A DNA stretch of 36,438 bases, from the NCBI GenBank assembly GCA_945865325.1, contig CAMBFA010000001.1:70645-107082 (forward strand), in the 5' to 3' direction. This document shows positions 15,269-24,018 of this stretch, piece by piece. Each line of letters opens with the position of its first letter. Position 1 is the stretch's first letter. Source of the DNA: Candidatus Kuenenia stuttgartensis (lineage in GTDB: Bacteria > Planctomycetota > Planctomycetia > Pirellulales > UBA1268). Under the pieces are notes generated by a model that had not been told where the DNA came from, did no database searches, and saw only the letters and a program-made list of their open reading frames with translations. The translations under genes were made by a program, and so were the position numbers.

Positions 15269-16557
15269 GCGCCCACTTACAACGCGCCTTGCTGCTCATG
15301 CGGCAGGAACGGCCCGACGAGGCGATCCGGGAGTTTCACGCCGTCCTCGCCGAGGATTCCGGCGATACCACAGCGCACGCCTGCCTGGCGCTGCTCCACG
15401 CCGAGCGTGGGGCCTGGAAAGAGGGGGATGACCATGCCCGACAGGCCGTGGCCCTGACGCCCGACAGCCCGTTTGCGCATTACGCCCTGGCAAAGGTGTT
15501 CTTCCACCGCCAGCGCTTTCCCGAGGCAGCTTCAGCCATCGAGGAGGCGATCCGTCTCGATCCCTACGACGCCGATTCCTTCTCCCTGCTCGCCGCGATC
15601 CACATGTCGACAAGCCAGTGGAAGAAGGCCCTCGCCGCGGCCGATGCCGGCCTGGCGATCGACCCTGAAGATCAGGGCTGCACGACGGCCCGCTCCCGCG
15701 CCCTGCTGCAACTCGGGGATCGCGATGCGGCCGCCGCGACGATCGAGGGGGCACTACGCCGCAACCCCGACGACTCGGCCACCCACACCACGCAGGGGTG
15801 GGCGATGCTCCATGGAGGCGATCCGAACCGGGCGGCCGAACACTTCCGCGAAGCGCTCCGCCTCGACCCGACAAACGAGTACGCCCGCAGTGGCATCGTC
15901 GAGGCGCTCAAGGCACGGAATCCGATCTACCGTTTCCTCCTCGGCTATTTCCTCTGGATCGAGAAGCTTCCGCCACGGATGCGCTGGGGGATCGTGGTGG
16001 GGGGCTTCTTCGTCGCTCGGACCCTCGCCCGCCGGCAGCCAGCGAGCGACGCCGAGGGCTGGATGATTGGCATCTTCCTCGCGGCCTACGGGACCTTTGC
16101 GCTCCTCACCTGGGTGGGCGACTCCGTCTTCAACCTCCTGTTGTTCCTCGATCCGCTCGGCCGGCACGCCCTCGACACCGATCAGAAACGCGGCGCGATC
16201 CTGTTCGGGATCCTCCTCCTCCTCACTCTCTCGCTGGCGGTCGCCGGTCTCGCCGGAGGCATGGCCACGCTGGTTTCGGCGGCGGTGGCCTGGGGGCTGA
16301 CGGCGATGGTGGCGACGACGATTTATGCCTGCCAGCCGGGCTGGCCGCGGTGGGTCACGGTCGCTGCCGTGTCGGTCGTGGCGTCGCTGGCGGCAGTGAT
16401 GACAGCCAGCGCCGTCGCCGCTGTGGCTTTCGGCGCGGCCCCGGATGAGGTGTTCGAGCTTGGCGGCGCCCAACTAGCGGCGTCGCTGTTCTCCCCTGCC
16501 TGGTTCCTGACGATGATCCTCTCGCAGGTGATGGCCCGCCAGCAGGTTCGCCATTGA
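15265..16557 (+). CDS. TPR protein with polytopic membrane C-terminus (paralogue 2)
   Basis: 430 residues, the same length as its paralogue at 12276. About six TPR units (RPDEAIREFHAVLAEDSGD, AWKEGDDHARQAVALTPDS, RFPEAASAIEEAIRLDPYD, then three more) are followed by ARNPIYRFLLGYFLWIEK and about five membrane segments (RWGIVVGGFFVARTL, WMIGIFLAAYGTFALL, AILFGILLLLTLSLAVAGL, WVTVAAVSVVASLAAVM, PAWFLTMILSQVM). The motif DPLGRHALD between segments two and three is shared with the sister (DPVGRHALS). It starts inside the ATPase stop codon (ATGA), which implies tightly coupled synthesis and hence a likely physical complex. It is probably a membrane anchor or receptor for the ATPase; function otherwise unknown. 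Confidence 0.87.
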   Translation: MSAHLQRALLLMRQERPDEAIREFHAVLAEDSGDTTAHACLALLHAERGAWKEGDDHARQAVALTPDSPFAHYALAKVFFHRQRFPEAASAIEEAIRLDPYDADSFSLLAAIHMSTSQWKKALAAADAGLAIDPEDQGCTTARSRALLQLGDRDAAAATIEGALRRNPDDSATHTTQGWAMLHGGDPNRAAEHFREALRLDPTNEYARSGIVEALKARNPIYRFLLGYFLWIEKLPPRMRWGIVVGGFFVARTLARRQPASDAEGWMIGIFLAAYGTFALLTWVGDSVFNLLLFLDPLGRHALDTDQKRGAILFGILLLLTLSLAVAGLAGGMATLVSAAVAWGLTAMVATTIYACQPGWPRWVTVAAVSVVASLAAVMTASAVAAVAFGAAPDEVFELGGAQLAASLFSPAWFLTMILSQVMARQQVRH

Positions 16558-16703
16558 CGCGCTCCTGGGGGCCGCTCCTCTGCGACTTCTTCTGGCCTGA
16601 GCAGGAAACAGCGCGGACGAGATTCGTGTCGCCGGCCACAAAGCCGCTCGGGTCTTCATGGACGAAGCGGCCTGATCGCTCGCACCCGCTCAAAGGGCAA
16701 CGC

Positions 16704-17699
16704 ATGACATTCCGCATCACGCTCCTGTTCCCTTGGACGGTGGGGATTGGTCTGGCCTGTTGCCGCTGCACAGCCGCCGATCCGGTGCTGGCTCCCGGAT
16801 CGAAGCCCGAGTTGCTGGCCGAGGCCGGGGCCGGTGAAGGCCCGGCATGGCATCCCGAACTGGGCCTGCTAACCAGCGGCGACGGCCACATCATGCGTCG
16901 TGACCTGGAGGGGAAGCAGTCGATCCACCGGGAAGGGGCGGGGACCAACGGGCTGCTGTTTGACCGGCAGGGACGATTGGTGATCTGCGAATCGGTCCGC
17001 CGGCGCGTCTCGCGGCTCGAATCGAACGGCTCGGTCACGGTGCTGACCGACCGCTACCAGGGGCACCGCTACAACCAGCCCAATGACCTGACGATCGACT
17101 CGAAAAACCGCATCTACTTTTCAGATCCCTGCTACGGCGACCGCTCGTCTCTCGAACTGCTCGACCCGCAGGGAAAGCAGGTCGAAGGGGTCTACCGCAT
17201 CGATCCGGATGGGAAAGTCACCCGCATCATCACGCATGAAGTCGACCGGCCCAACGGCCTGGTGGTGACCCCCGATGACAAATACCTGTTCGTGGGCGAC
17301 AACAACAACGACAAGGTCGGCGGAGCCCGCAAGCTCTTTCGCTTCGACCTCCAGCCCAACGGCACCGTAGATTTCGCGAGCCAGAAGCTGATCCACGACT
17401 GGAAACAGACCCGTGGACCAGATGGAATGAAGCTTGATTCCCTGGGACGACTCTACGTCGCGGGTGGCCTCAACGAGCAGAACCCGCCTTTCGAGACGCA
17501 GGCCCAGCCGACGGCCGGAATCTATGTATTTTCTCCCGACGGAGTGCTGCTCCAGCTCATTCCCATCCCGCGTGATGAGACCACCAACTGTGCCTTCGGC
17601 GGGCCCGATCTGAAGACCCTTTATGTCACCGCTGGGGGCAGCCTATGGATGATCCCGATGGCTGCCGCTGGTCGTCCGGTCTGGCCGACGCTCCCATGA
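16704..17699 (+). CDS. Exported SMP-30/gluconolactonase-type beta-propeller protein
   Basis: 331 residues with an N-terminal signal peptide (ITLLFPWTVGIGLACCRCTAAD). The rest is an SMP-30/gluconolaconase/LRE propeller: EGPAWHPELGLL with the metal-binding Glu, NQPNDLTIDSKNRIYFSDP, DRPNGLVVTPDDKYLFVGD and DGMKLDSLGRLYVAG. The conserved Asn and Asp residues typical of the divalent-metal site are present. Family members hydrolyse sugar lactones or related esters; many planctomycete copies are exported and of unknown substrate. AAAGGG 7 nt upstream of the ATG at 16704 supports the start. It is separated by 146 bp from the TPR gene, with no clear terminator, and is convergent with the DUF971 gene. 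Confidence 0.85.
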   Translation: MTFRITLLFPWTVGIGLACCRCTAADPVLAPGSKPELLAEAGAGEGPAWHPELGLLTSGDGHIMRRDLEGKQSIHREGAGTNGLLFDRQGRLVICESVRRRVSRLESNGSVTVLTDRYQGHRYNQPNDLTIDSKNRIYFSDPCYGDRSSLELLDPQGKQVEGVYRIDPDGKVTRIITHEVDRPNGLVVTPDDKYLFVGDNNNDKVGGARKLFRFDLQPNGTVDFASQKLIHDWKQTRGPDGMKLDSLGRLYVAGGLNEQNPPFETQAQPTAGIYVFSPDGVLLQLIPIPRDETTNCAFGGPDLKTLYVTAGGSLWMIPMAAAGRPVWPTLP

Positions 17700-17820
17700 C
17701 GGTCGGCCAACTGCTGCAGCGAGCGACGAGAGCGACGGCGCGTGTTTTCTCCGCAGCGGCGCCCTTGCCTGCACGGGCCTGCGCCGTCACCGCTGCCCGG
17801 GCCTGCAGCGCCCAATCCCC

Positions 17821-18156
17821 TCACCCCAGCTCGCGGAGATACTCGAGCGTGTAGATGCCGCTGGAGTGGCCGTCGGAAAACTCGATGCTGTACGCATACT
17901 GCCCCACCGGCGTCATGCCGGCGATCGAGAGCGGGGCAAGCTCCTGCGGCGAGAGCACCGTAAACAATCCCTTCGGCTTCGGCGCCGCTCGCTCCTCGCG
18001 GCAGGTGGCGCACGGACAGGCGTCGCGAAGAAGCCGCGGCGAATAGGGGCTGCGCACGCCGTCGCTCCAGCCGATCTCCACGCTGCCGTCGGGCAAGCGG
18101 CGGATCGATGCGGGATGGGCGGAAGGGGACGGCTTGTGGGTCGATGGGTCGCTCAT
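17821..18156 (-). CDS. DUF971 domain protein (gamma-butyrobetaine hydroxylase N-terminal-like)
   Basis: 111 residues forming a single DUF971 domain. The start region IRRLPDGSVEIGWSDG and the cysteine motif CPCATCREE (two-to-three-Cys metal site) are followed by the family end YAYSIEFSDGHSSGIYTLEYL. This domain occurs alone in bacteria and at the N-terminus of eukaryotic gamma-butyrobetaine/trimethyllysine hydroxylases. Stand-alone versions are often linked to iron-sulfur or metal metabolism, but no reaction is settled. The ATG at 18156 overlaps the stop of the PaaK-like ligase gene (ATGA), so the two are coupled. Confidence 0.85.
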   Translation of the reverse strand: MSDPSTHKPSPSAHPASIRRLPDGSVEIGWSDGVRSPYSPRLLRDACPCATCREERAAPKPKGLFTVLSPQELAPLSIAGMTPVGQYAYSIEFSDGHSSGIYTLEYLRELG

Positions 18157-19484
18157 GAATCGCTCCTCGGTGACGGTCTTGTGTCGTGACGGCGGTCGAT
18201 GATCCGCCTCCCCTTCCCCTCGAATCGCGGCAGGCTCCCGGCCGGTACTGCCGTGACGCCGACGCGGAGCCCGAGGCGGAGATGAAGCTCCCGGGCGACG
18301 CGACGCGGATCGTCGAGCCGATCTTCGATCTCAATCGCCAACTCGTCGAGGCTCTCGCGCGAGAAGACCGTGAGCCGGTATTCAACTACCTCAGGGAAGC
18401 TCCGCACGATCCCATCGATCGCCCCAGGGAAAATGTTCACGCCGCGAACGACGAGCATGTCGTCGGCCCGGCCGATCACGCCCCCCTCGAGCTTCACCCA
18501 CGGGCTCTCCCCCGCGGCAACCTCGGCGTCGTCGGGCCAGCGCGGACGGACGAGGTCGCCGGTGCGGTAGCGGAGGACCGGGGCACCGACGCGGCCGAGC
18601 GTCGTGAGGACCAGCTCGGCCAGCTCCCCCGGAGCGGCCGGATGCCCAGTCTCGACGGAAAGAAACTCGGGGTGGAACCAGGGCTCGAGGATGTCGAGAT
18701 GCCGGCCGTGCCGATCCCCCACCCCCCACGGGCCGACTTCGCTGGCGCCGGCGTGGTCGAGGACGTCTGCATCAAAGGCCTGCCCGATCCGGTCGCGGAC
18801 GGCAGCCACCGATCCCCCCGGCTCGCCGGCCACGATCACCAACCGAATCGGCAGAGCGGCCAGATCGAGCTTCGCCTCCGCCGCCACTTCGGCCAGATGG
18901 AGCGCATAGCTCGGCGTCACCATGAGCACCGTGGCGGAAAGACTGCGGGCCATCTCCAGGCGGGCGAGGCTCGACAGCCCGCCGGTCGGGATCGCCATCG
19001 CGCCACAGGCCAGCACGCCGTCGAAGCCACTCCAGAAGCCGAGGAACGGGCCAAACGACGAGGCGACGAGGACACGGTCGCCAGGGCCGACCCCACGCCG
19101 CGCGAGGATCGCCCGCCAACATTCCATCCACCAGGTCCAATCGCTCGCGGTGTCAAACACCGGCATCGGCCGGCCATGCGTGCCGCTGGTGCGATGGCAG
19201 CGGACATACGACTCCAGCGGATAGGTGAGATTCGCAGGCAAACCGGTGGCCGCGGCCCCGGCGACGAGCTCTTCTTTTGTTGTCACCGGCCAGGTGGAAA
19301 ACTCGGCCAACGACTCTGGCAGCGGCCGGCTAGCCCCGAGCTTCGCGGCATAAAACGCGTTGGCAGGGAGGATCTCGGCCAAGCAGGCGCGGAGCTTGGC
19401 GAGCTTGAGCCGATCGAGCGCGCCGCGCGGCGCGACCGGGAGGCCTGGCCTGGAAGGAGTTTCGTCGCCGGGGATCGATGCCAT
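18153..19484 (-). CDS. Phenylacetate-CoA ligase-like AMP-forming enzyme
   Basis: 443 residues of the adenylate-forming (ANL) superfamily, PaaK/CapK branch. It shows the AMP-binding core YVRCHRTSGTHGRPMPV (TSGTHG), the GEPGG loop after LVIVAGEPGG, LDHAGASEVGPWG, YRTGDLVRP, and the hinge GRADDMLVVRGVNIFP. This activates a carboxylate with ATP and transfers it to CoA or another acceptor. The small C-terminal domain is complete (PEVVEYRLTVFSRESLDEL ... GKGRRIID). No other phenylacetate degradation gene is nearby, so phenylacetate itself is not assured. It starts at 19484 without a recognisable ribosome binding site, 33 bp after the PEGA gene, and its stop overlaps the DUF971 start. Confidence 0.85.
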   Translation of the reverse strand: MASIPGDETPSRPGLPVAPRGALDRLKLAKLRACLAEILPANAFYAAKLGASRPLPESLAEFSTWPVTTKEELVAGAAATGLPANLTYPLESYVRCHRTSGTHGRPMPVFDTASDWTWWMECWRAILARRGVGPGDRVLVASSFGPFLGFWSGFDGVLACGAMAIPTGGLSSLARLEMARSLSATVLMVTPSYALHLAEVAAEAKLDLAALPIRLVIVAGEPGGSVAAVRDRIGQAFDADVLDHAGASEVGPWGVGDRHGRHLDILEPWFHPEFLSVETGHPAAPGELAELVLTTLGRVGAPVLRYRTGDLVRPRWPDDAEVAAGESPWVKLEGGVIGRADDMLVVRGVNIFPGAIDGIVRSFPEVVEYRLTVFSRESLDELAIEIEDRLDDPRRVARELHLRLGLRVGVTAVPAGSLPRFEGKGRRIIDRRHDTRPSPRSDS

Positions 19485-19517
19485 GCAGAGATTATGGCAC
19501 GACGAGGCGCCGCCGGC

Positions 19518-20174
19518 TCACAGCCCGGCGGGAGGTGCCCCGAGGCTCGGAATCCCCTGCGCCGGCGCGTTGAAGCGCGGCGGCTGGAGCGACGAGCCGG
19601 GGAACTGGAGCGGGGCGGCGGCGGGGGGCGGAAGCTGGCCAGCGGGCGCCGGCTGGAAGGAGGGTGGGGGCGGCGGGAAGGCGGGCTGTTGCGGCGGCCG
19701 CGGGAGGGGGGCCACGACGCCCGGAAGCGGCGTTGCGGCCACCGGCGGCAGGCTGCCGGCGGCGAGGCGGGCGGTTTGGGCGCGGGCGACGACGAGCTCC
19801 GCCGGCTGCGATTCGGCCGGGGCCATCGCCAGATCGACGACGCGCTCGTCGCGGATCTCCCAAGGCCAGAGGTTTTCGCTCACGAAGTCGAGCGGAAAAA
19901 CCTCGTACCAGGGGACGGGCAGGGGCTGGCGCACCGTCAGGGTCTCGAAGCCGTCCTTGACCAAACGGATCTTCCGCGTGCCGTAATAGACGAAGTCGGT
20001 CGAGACGGGCGTTGTCCCGATCTGATAGTCGTCGACGTAGACGAGGGCCCCGGGGGGATTGGAGCGGATCGTCATCCGCCGCTGCACGCACCCGCCCCCG
20101 ACGGCGAGGAGAACGGCCGCCAGGGCGGCACGCCACGCGATTCGGCCACGGCGGTAGGGGCAGAGGAACGACAT
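19518..20174 (-). CDS. PEGA-domain lipoprotein with proline-rich tail
   Basis: 218 residues. The N-terminus is basic then hydrophobic (AALAAVLLAVGGGC), giving a probable lipid attachment at C29, although GGGC is not a perfect lipobox. A PEGA domain follows directly (about residues 34-85: TIRSNPPGALVYVDDYQIGTTP ends the first strands; GTRKIRLVKDGFETL is next). PEGA domains are small surface-exposed beta modules. The remaining ~100 residues are Pro/Ala/Gln-rich low complexity, probably an extended spacer in the cell wall or periplasm. This short PEGA type is common in planctomycetes. It is divergent from the PP2C gene. Confidence 0.82.
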   Translation of the reverse strand: MSFLCPYRRGRIAWRAALAAVLLAVGGGCVQRRMTIRSNPPGALVYVDDYQIGTTPVSTDFVYYGTRKIRLVKDGFETLTVRQPLPVPWYEVFPLDFVSENLWPWEIRDERVVDLAMAPAESQPAELVVARAQTARLAAGSLPPVAATPLPGVVAPLPRPPQQPAFPPPPPSFQPAPAGQLPPPAAAPLQFPGSSLQPPRFNAPAQGIPSLGAPPAGL

Positions 20175-20291
20175 ACCGGATACCGTAGGGATCGGGGCCA
20201 GCCGCCGCCAGACCGGCCGCCGGGAGCGTTCCCTCCCCCAAAACCCCTTTTCCCGGGCCGGTTTGCGGTCGCCGGAGGCGTTCGCGGCCGC

Positions 20292-20297
20292 TAGAAT
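20292..20297 (+). promoter_or_regulatory. Possible -10 box of the PP2C-permease genes
   Basis: TAGAAT lies 54 bp upstream of the GTG start, in the 177-bp divergent region shared with the PEGA gene. The context GCTAGAATCCC resembles GCTACAATTCC before AhpD. No matching -35 box is evident. Confidence 0.3.
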
Positions 20298-20351
20298 CCC
20301 TCGGTTTGAGGCCGCCCGGCCGTCTTTCCCCCTCCTTCAGGTTGTTTACGC

Positions 20352-21710
20352 GTGGGATCCGGCACCACCCTCGTGTATTGCGAGCAGACCGACATCGGTC
20401 GCCGCCGCGCCAACAACCAGGACTCCCTGGCGGTGGTTCCGCCGGTCAGCCCGCAGCAGTATCAGTCGCGCGGCTGGATGTTCCTCGTCGCCGACGGGAT
20501 GGGCGCCCATGTCGCCGGGGAACGGGCAAGCAAAATCGCCGCCGAGCAGGTCCCGCTGATCTACGAGAAGAACGCGCAGCGATCTCCTCCTCTGGCGCTG
20601 CTGCGTGGCCTCGAGCAGGCCAACGCCGAGATCAATCTGCGCGGCCGGAGGCAGCCGGAGTATCTCGGCATGGGGACGACCTGCACGACGCTCGTCCTCG
20701 TCCCCCGCGGCGCGCTGGTGGGCCATATCGGCGACAGTCGCGCCTACCGACTGCGCGGCACGATGCTCGATCAACTCACGCGCGACCACTCGGCCGTGTG
20801 GGAGCTCGAGAGCCAGGGTGGGCTGTCGCGCGAACAGGCCGAGCGGACGGTGGGGAAGAATGTCATCACCCGCTCGATGGGACCGCACACCCGTGTCGAA
20901 GTCGACATCGAGGGGCCCCATCCGGTCGAGCAGGGGGACGTGTTCCTCCTCTGCAGCGACGGCCTGTCGGGGCAGGTGGCCGATGAGGAGATCGGACTGT
21001 TTCTGAAGGAGCTCCCACCGCGCGACGCCTGCACGGCGCTCGTCGGCTTGACGCTCGTCCGCGGCGCTCCCGACAACGTCACGGTGATCGTGGCAAAAGC
21101 CGGTGCGGAGGAGGTGTCGGCCAACGTTCCCGGTGCCCCGGCCTGGGCGCTCGACGAGGATTACCAGCCCCGACACCAGACCAAGCAGCTCCCCTGGAGG
21201 CACCTGGGGATCGCCGCGGTCAGTCTCCTCATCGCGCTCCTTCTGAGTCCGTGGGGGGATTTCGCCCGACCGCTCGGCGACTTTCCCCGGACGATCTGCA
21301 TGGTCGCCAGCGCCGGGGCCTTACTCGTGATGCTGGCGATGGTCGTGATGGCCTTCGTCGGCTTCGCCCTTCCCGCCGGGGATGGCCGCTCGCTCGCCTC
21401 CGGCCGCCGGCTTGGGCAGGGCCCCTACCGAACCTACAACTGCACCCCGCGCGGAGCGCTCGTGGAGGGGATCGTGGCGAGCGTCGAATCGGCCGCCGAT
21501 GGCCTCGCCCCCCCGGAGTGCGATCGAATGCTCGCCGCTGCCACCCGGGCGCGGAAGTTCATCGCCGCGGGGAGCTTCCATGAGGCGACCGTCGCCGCCG
21601 CGGAGGCGATCGCCGTCTACAGCCGCTCGGTCGAGGAGGCCCGCTCCGGCGACACCCTCCGTGCCCCGCCCCCGTCGCCCTCCGGTGGCCACCACAACGA
21701 CCAAGGGTGA
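20352..21710 (+). CDS. Membrane-tethered PP2C-type Ser/Thr phosphatase
   Basis: 452 residues starting at a GTG. The first ~255 form a PPM/PP2C catalytic domain with the expected metal-binding motifs: GRRRANNQDS (D of motif 1), FLVADGMGAHVAGE, GHIGDSRAYRLRG, TRSMGP, FLLCSDGLSGQV and GAPDNVTVIV. It should dephosphorylate Ser/Thr-phosphoproteins, opposing Hanks-type kinases, which are abundant in planctomycetes. Two hydrophobic segments follow (about 280-300 and 315-340), then a ~110-residue cytosolic tail, so the enzyme is anchored in the membrane. No partner kinase is in the window. It lies 9 bp upstream of the LptF/LptG-type gene and is probably co-transcribed with it. Confidence 0.9.
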   Translation: MGSGTTLVYCEQTDIGRRRANNQDSLAVVPPVSPQQYQSRGWMFLVADGMGAHVAGERASKIAAEQVPLIYEKNAQRSPPLALLRGLEQANAEINLRGRRQPEYLGMGTTCTTLVLVPRGALVGHIGDSRAYRLRGTMLDQLTRDHSAVWELESQGGLSREQAERTVGKNVITRSMGPHTRVEVDIEGPHPVEQGDVFLLCSDGLSGQVADEEIGLFLKELPPRDACTALVGLTLVRGAPDNVTVIVAKAGAEEVSANVPGAPAWALDEDYQPRHQTKQLPWRHLGIAAVSLLIALLLSPWGDFARPLGDFPRTICMVASAGALLVMLAMVVMAFVGFALPAGDGRSLASGRRLGQGPYRTYNCTPRGALVEGIVASVESAADGLAPPECDRMLAAATRARKFIAAGSFHEATVAAAEAIAVYSRSVEEARSGDTLRAPPPSPSGGHHNDQG

Positions 21711-21719
21711 CCGGCGCCC

Positions 21720-22901
21720 ATGAAAATCATCTCCCGCTACGTGCTCTTCGAGCTCCTCCAGGTGTTCCTCGTGGCGCTCTCCGCGCTGACGCTGTTCATG
21801 CTCGTCTTCGGGCTGGTGAAGGAAGCCCAGCAGCAGGGGCTGGGGATGATGCAGATCGCGGCCCTCGTTCCCTACGTTCTCCCCGAGGCGATGCGGTTCG
21901 CCGTCCCCGGCACGATGCTCTTCGCCGTGGCGAGCGTGTTCGGCAGGATGTCGGCGACCAACGAGATCACGGCACTCAAGGCCGCCGGGATTTCGCCGAT
22001 GGCGGCGATGTGGCCCGCGGTCGGCCTGGCCGTGGCCGTCAGCTTCGTGTCGGTGTGGCTCAACGACGTCGCCGTTTCGTGGGGCCGCGACGGGATCCGC
22101 CGCGTCATCGTCTCGAGCGTCGAGGAGATCATCTACGGTAGGCTCCGCCAGCACCGCTCTTACAGCGCTCCGCAGATCTCGATCAACGTCAAGAACGTCG
22201 AGGGGAAGGATCTCATCCGCCCCACCCTCTCCTACCAGCCCCAGACCGGCGATCCGGTGACCGTCTCCGCCGAGAAGGCGACGATGCACGCCGATGCTGC
22301 CAGGGGGGTGCTCACGATCACCTGCCGCAACGGCACGCTCCACGTCGGCGACGTCAAGGCGGTGTTTCCCGACGAACTGAAGCGCGAGATCCCCCTCGAC
22401 ACTGTTAGCCGCAAGGGGGCGACCTCGACGAGCCCCTCCGAGATCGCCATGGCCGACTTCCCCAAGGCCAGAGCCGAGCAGCTGCGCCGCATCGAGGCCT
22501 ACGAGGAGACGGCCGCCGCCAGGGTGGCGATCGCGATCCTCTCCGGACGGCTCGACATGACGATGCCGATCCACATCGAGGGGGAACGACAGGCCGTGAA
22601 GGTGGAGACGGCCCGCCTCTACCGGATCATCATGGAGCCGTGGCGGCGGTGGGCCAACGGATTCAGCTGCCTGTGCTTCGTCCTCGTCGGCGCGCCGATG
22701 GCGATTCGGATGAGGAATGCCGACTTCCTCACGAGCTTCTTTCTCTGCTTCCTCCCGATCCTCCTCGTCTACTACCCCGTCTTCATGCTCGGCGTGTCGC
22801 ATGCGAAATTGGGGGCCGTCCCCCCGGTGGCGGTGTGGACCGGCAACCTCCTGGTCACGCTCTGGGGCTTGTGGCTGATGCGGAGCGTGATCCGGACGTG
22901 A
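21720..22901 (+). CDS. LptF/LptG-family permease
   Basis: 393 residues with the LptF/LptG (YjgP/YjgQ) layout. Two transmembrane pairs at each end (YVLFELLQVFLVALSALTLF, AMRFAVPGTMLFAVASVFG, then GFSCLCFVLVGAPMAIRM, FFLCFLPILLVYYPVFM, LLVTLWGLWLMRSVI) flank a soluble central domain of about 170 residues (ISINVKNVEGKDL ...) expected to form the periplasmic beta-jellyroll. The conserved start region MKIISRYV is present. In Gram-negatives LptF and LptG with LptB2 extract lipopolysaccharide from the inner membrane. Which of the two this is cannot be told, and LptB is not in the window. It follows the PP2C gene by 9 bp. Confidence 0.88.
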   Translation: MKIISRYVLFELLQVFLVALSALTLFMLVFGLVKEAQQQGLGMMQIAALVPYVLPEAMRFAVPGTMLFAVASVFGRMSATNEITALKAAGISPMAAMWPAVGLAVAVSFVSVWLNDVAVSWGRDGIRRVIVSSVEEIIYGRLRQHRSYSAPQISINVKNVEGKDLIRPTLSYQPQTGDPVTVSAEKATMHADAARGVLTITCRNGTLHVGDVKAVFPDELKREIPLDTVSRKGATSTSPSEIAMADFPKARAEQLRRIEAYEETAAARVAIAILSGRLDMTMPIHIEGERQAVKVETARLYRIIMEPWRRWANGFSCLCFVLVGAPMAIRMRNADFLTSFFLCFLPILLVYYPVFMLGVSHAKLGAVPPVAVWTGNLLVTLWGLWLMRSVIRT

Positions 22902-23016
22902 GCTGGGCCCGCGGGGATGAGCGACAGGGAGCCACCGTCCTCGCGACGTTCCCGCCCCGAGGGGCTTCTGTCACAATTTGTCGAGCCCTTAGTCCGCCGT
23001 TGCCCGGAGCCGCTTC

Positions 23017-24018
23017 ATGCCTCGACCGATCACGCTGTTCACCGGCCAGTGGGCCGATCTGGCCCTCGATGATCTCGCCCGGAAAGCGCGCGAGTTCGGC
23101 TATCAGGGGCTCGAGCTGGCCTGCTGGGGCGACCACTTCGACCCCAGCCGGGCACTCGAGGAAGCCTCATACTGCGCTCAGAAGCGTGACCAACTCGAGC
23201 GCCACGAGCTCTCCGTCCACGCCATCTCCTCCCACCTCGTCGGCCAGGCGGTCTGCGACCGGATCGACGAGCGCCACAAGGCGATCCTGCCGGCGCACGT
23301 CTGGGGCGACGGCAACCCTGACGGAGTCAATCGCCGCGCGGCCGAAGAGATGAAGCGGACGGCACGGGCCGCGAAGAAACTCGGCGTCGGGGTCGTCAAC
23401 GGATTCACCGGATCGTCGATCTGGCATCTGCTCTATTCGTTTCCGCCGGTGCCGGTGGCGATGGTCGATGCCGGCTTCGCGCAGTTCGCCGAGCGCTGGC
23501 ACCCGATCCTCGACGTGTTCGCCGAGTGCGGCGTGCGCTTCGCGCTCGAGGTCCACCCCGCCGAGATCGCCTACGATCTGGTCACCGCCGAACGGGCCCT
23601 CCAGGCCCTCGGGCGCCGGGAGGAGTTTGGATTCAACTTCGATCCCAGCCATCTCCACTGGCAGGGGGTCGATCCGGTCGAGTTTCTGCGGGCCTTTCCC
23701 GACCGCATCTATCACGTTCACGTCAAGGACGCGATCACCACGCTCAACGGCCGCTCCGGCATTCTCTCGAGCCACCTCGGCTTCGGCGACCCGCGCCGCG
23801 GCTGGGACTTCCGCTCACCGGGCCGGGGGGGAATCGACTTCGAGGCGATCATCCGCGGGCTGAATTCCGTCGGCTACGAGGGGCCGCTGTCGGTGGAGTG
23901 GGAAGACAGCGGCATGGACCGGGAGCATGGCGCCGCCGAGGCCTGTCAGTTCGTCAAGAACCTCGACTTCGCCCCTGCCGGGCGCGCCTTCGACGCCGCC
24001 TTCGCCGAGGATTCCTGA
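23017..24018 (+). CDS. Sugar phosphate isomerase/epimerase (xylose-isomerase-like TIM barrel)
   Basis: 333 residues of the AP-endonuclease-2/IolE-type TIM barrel. Metal-ligand positions are visible as [24 protein letters not shown] and LSVEWEDSG, the order seen in sugar isomerases and epimerases. [14 protein letters not shown] and [11 protein letters not shown] are typical of the oxidoreductase-associated subfamily that is highly expanded in planctomycetes. Substrate is not deducible. GGAG 8 nt upstream supports the ATG at 23017. The TGA overlaps the next start in the form TGATG, so it is coupled to the DUF1570-type gene. Confidence 0.9.
   Translation: MPRPITLFTGQWADLALDDLARKAREFGYQGLELACWGDHFDPSRALEEASYCAQKRDQLERHELSVHAISSHLVGQAVCDRIDERHKAILPAHVWGDGNPDGVNRRAAEEMKRTARAAKKLGVGVVNGFTGSSIWHLLYSFPPVPVAMVDAGFAQFAERWHPILDVFAECGVRFALEVHPAEIAYDLVTAERALQALGRREEFGFNFDPSHLHWQGVDPVEFLRAFPDRIYHVHVKDAITTLNGRSGILSSHLGFGDPRRGWDFRSPGRGGIDFEAIIRGLNSVGYEGPLSVEWEDSGMDREHGAAEACQFVKNLDFAPAGRAFDAAFAEDS

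Noticed and set aside
17700-17820. Possible bidirectional terminator between convergent genes
   Set aside because: Short GC-rich direct repeats (GCAGGCCCG-type) are present, but no convincing stem-loop with a T-tract.
18186-20294. 702-codon open frame on the plus strand opposite the PaaK and PEGA genes
   Set aside because: It spans two real genes and their gap and has shadow-type composition; the minus-strand genes carry clear motifs.
21321-22802. 493-codon minus-strand frame opposite the PP2C and LptF/LptG genes
   Set aside because: Arg/His/Asp/Gly-rich shadow of two clear plus-strand genes.
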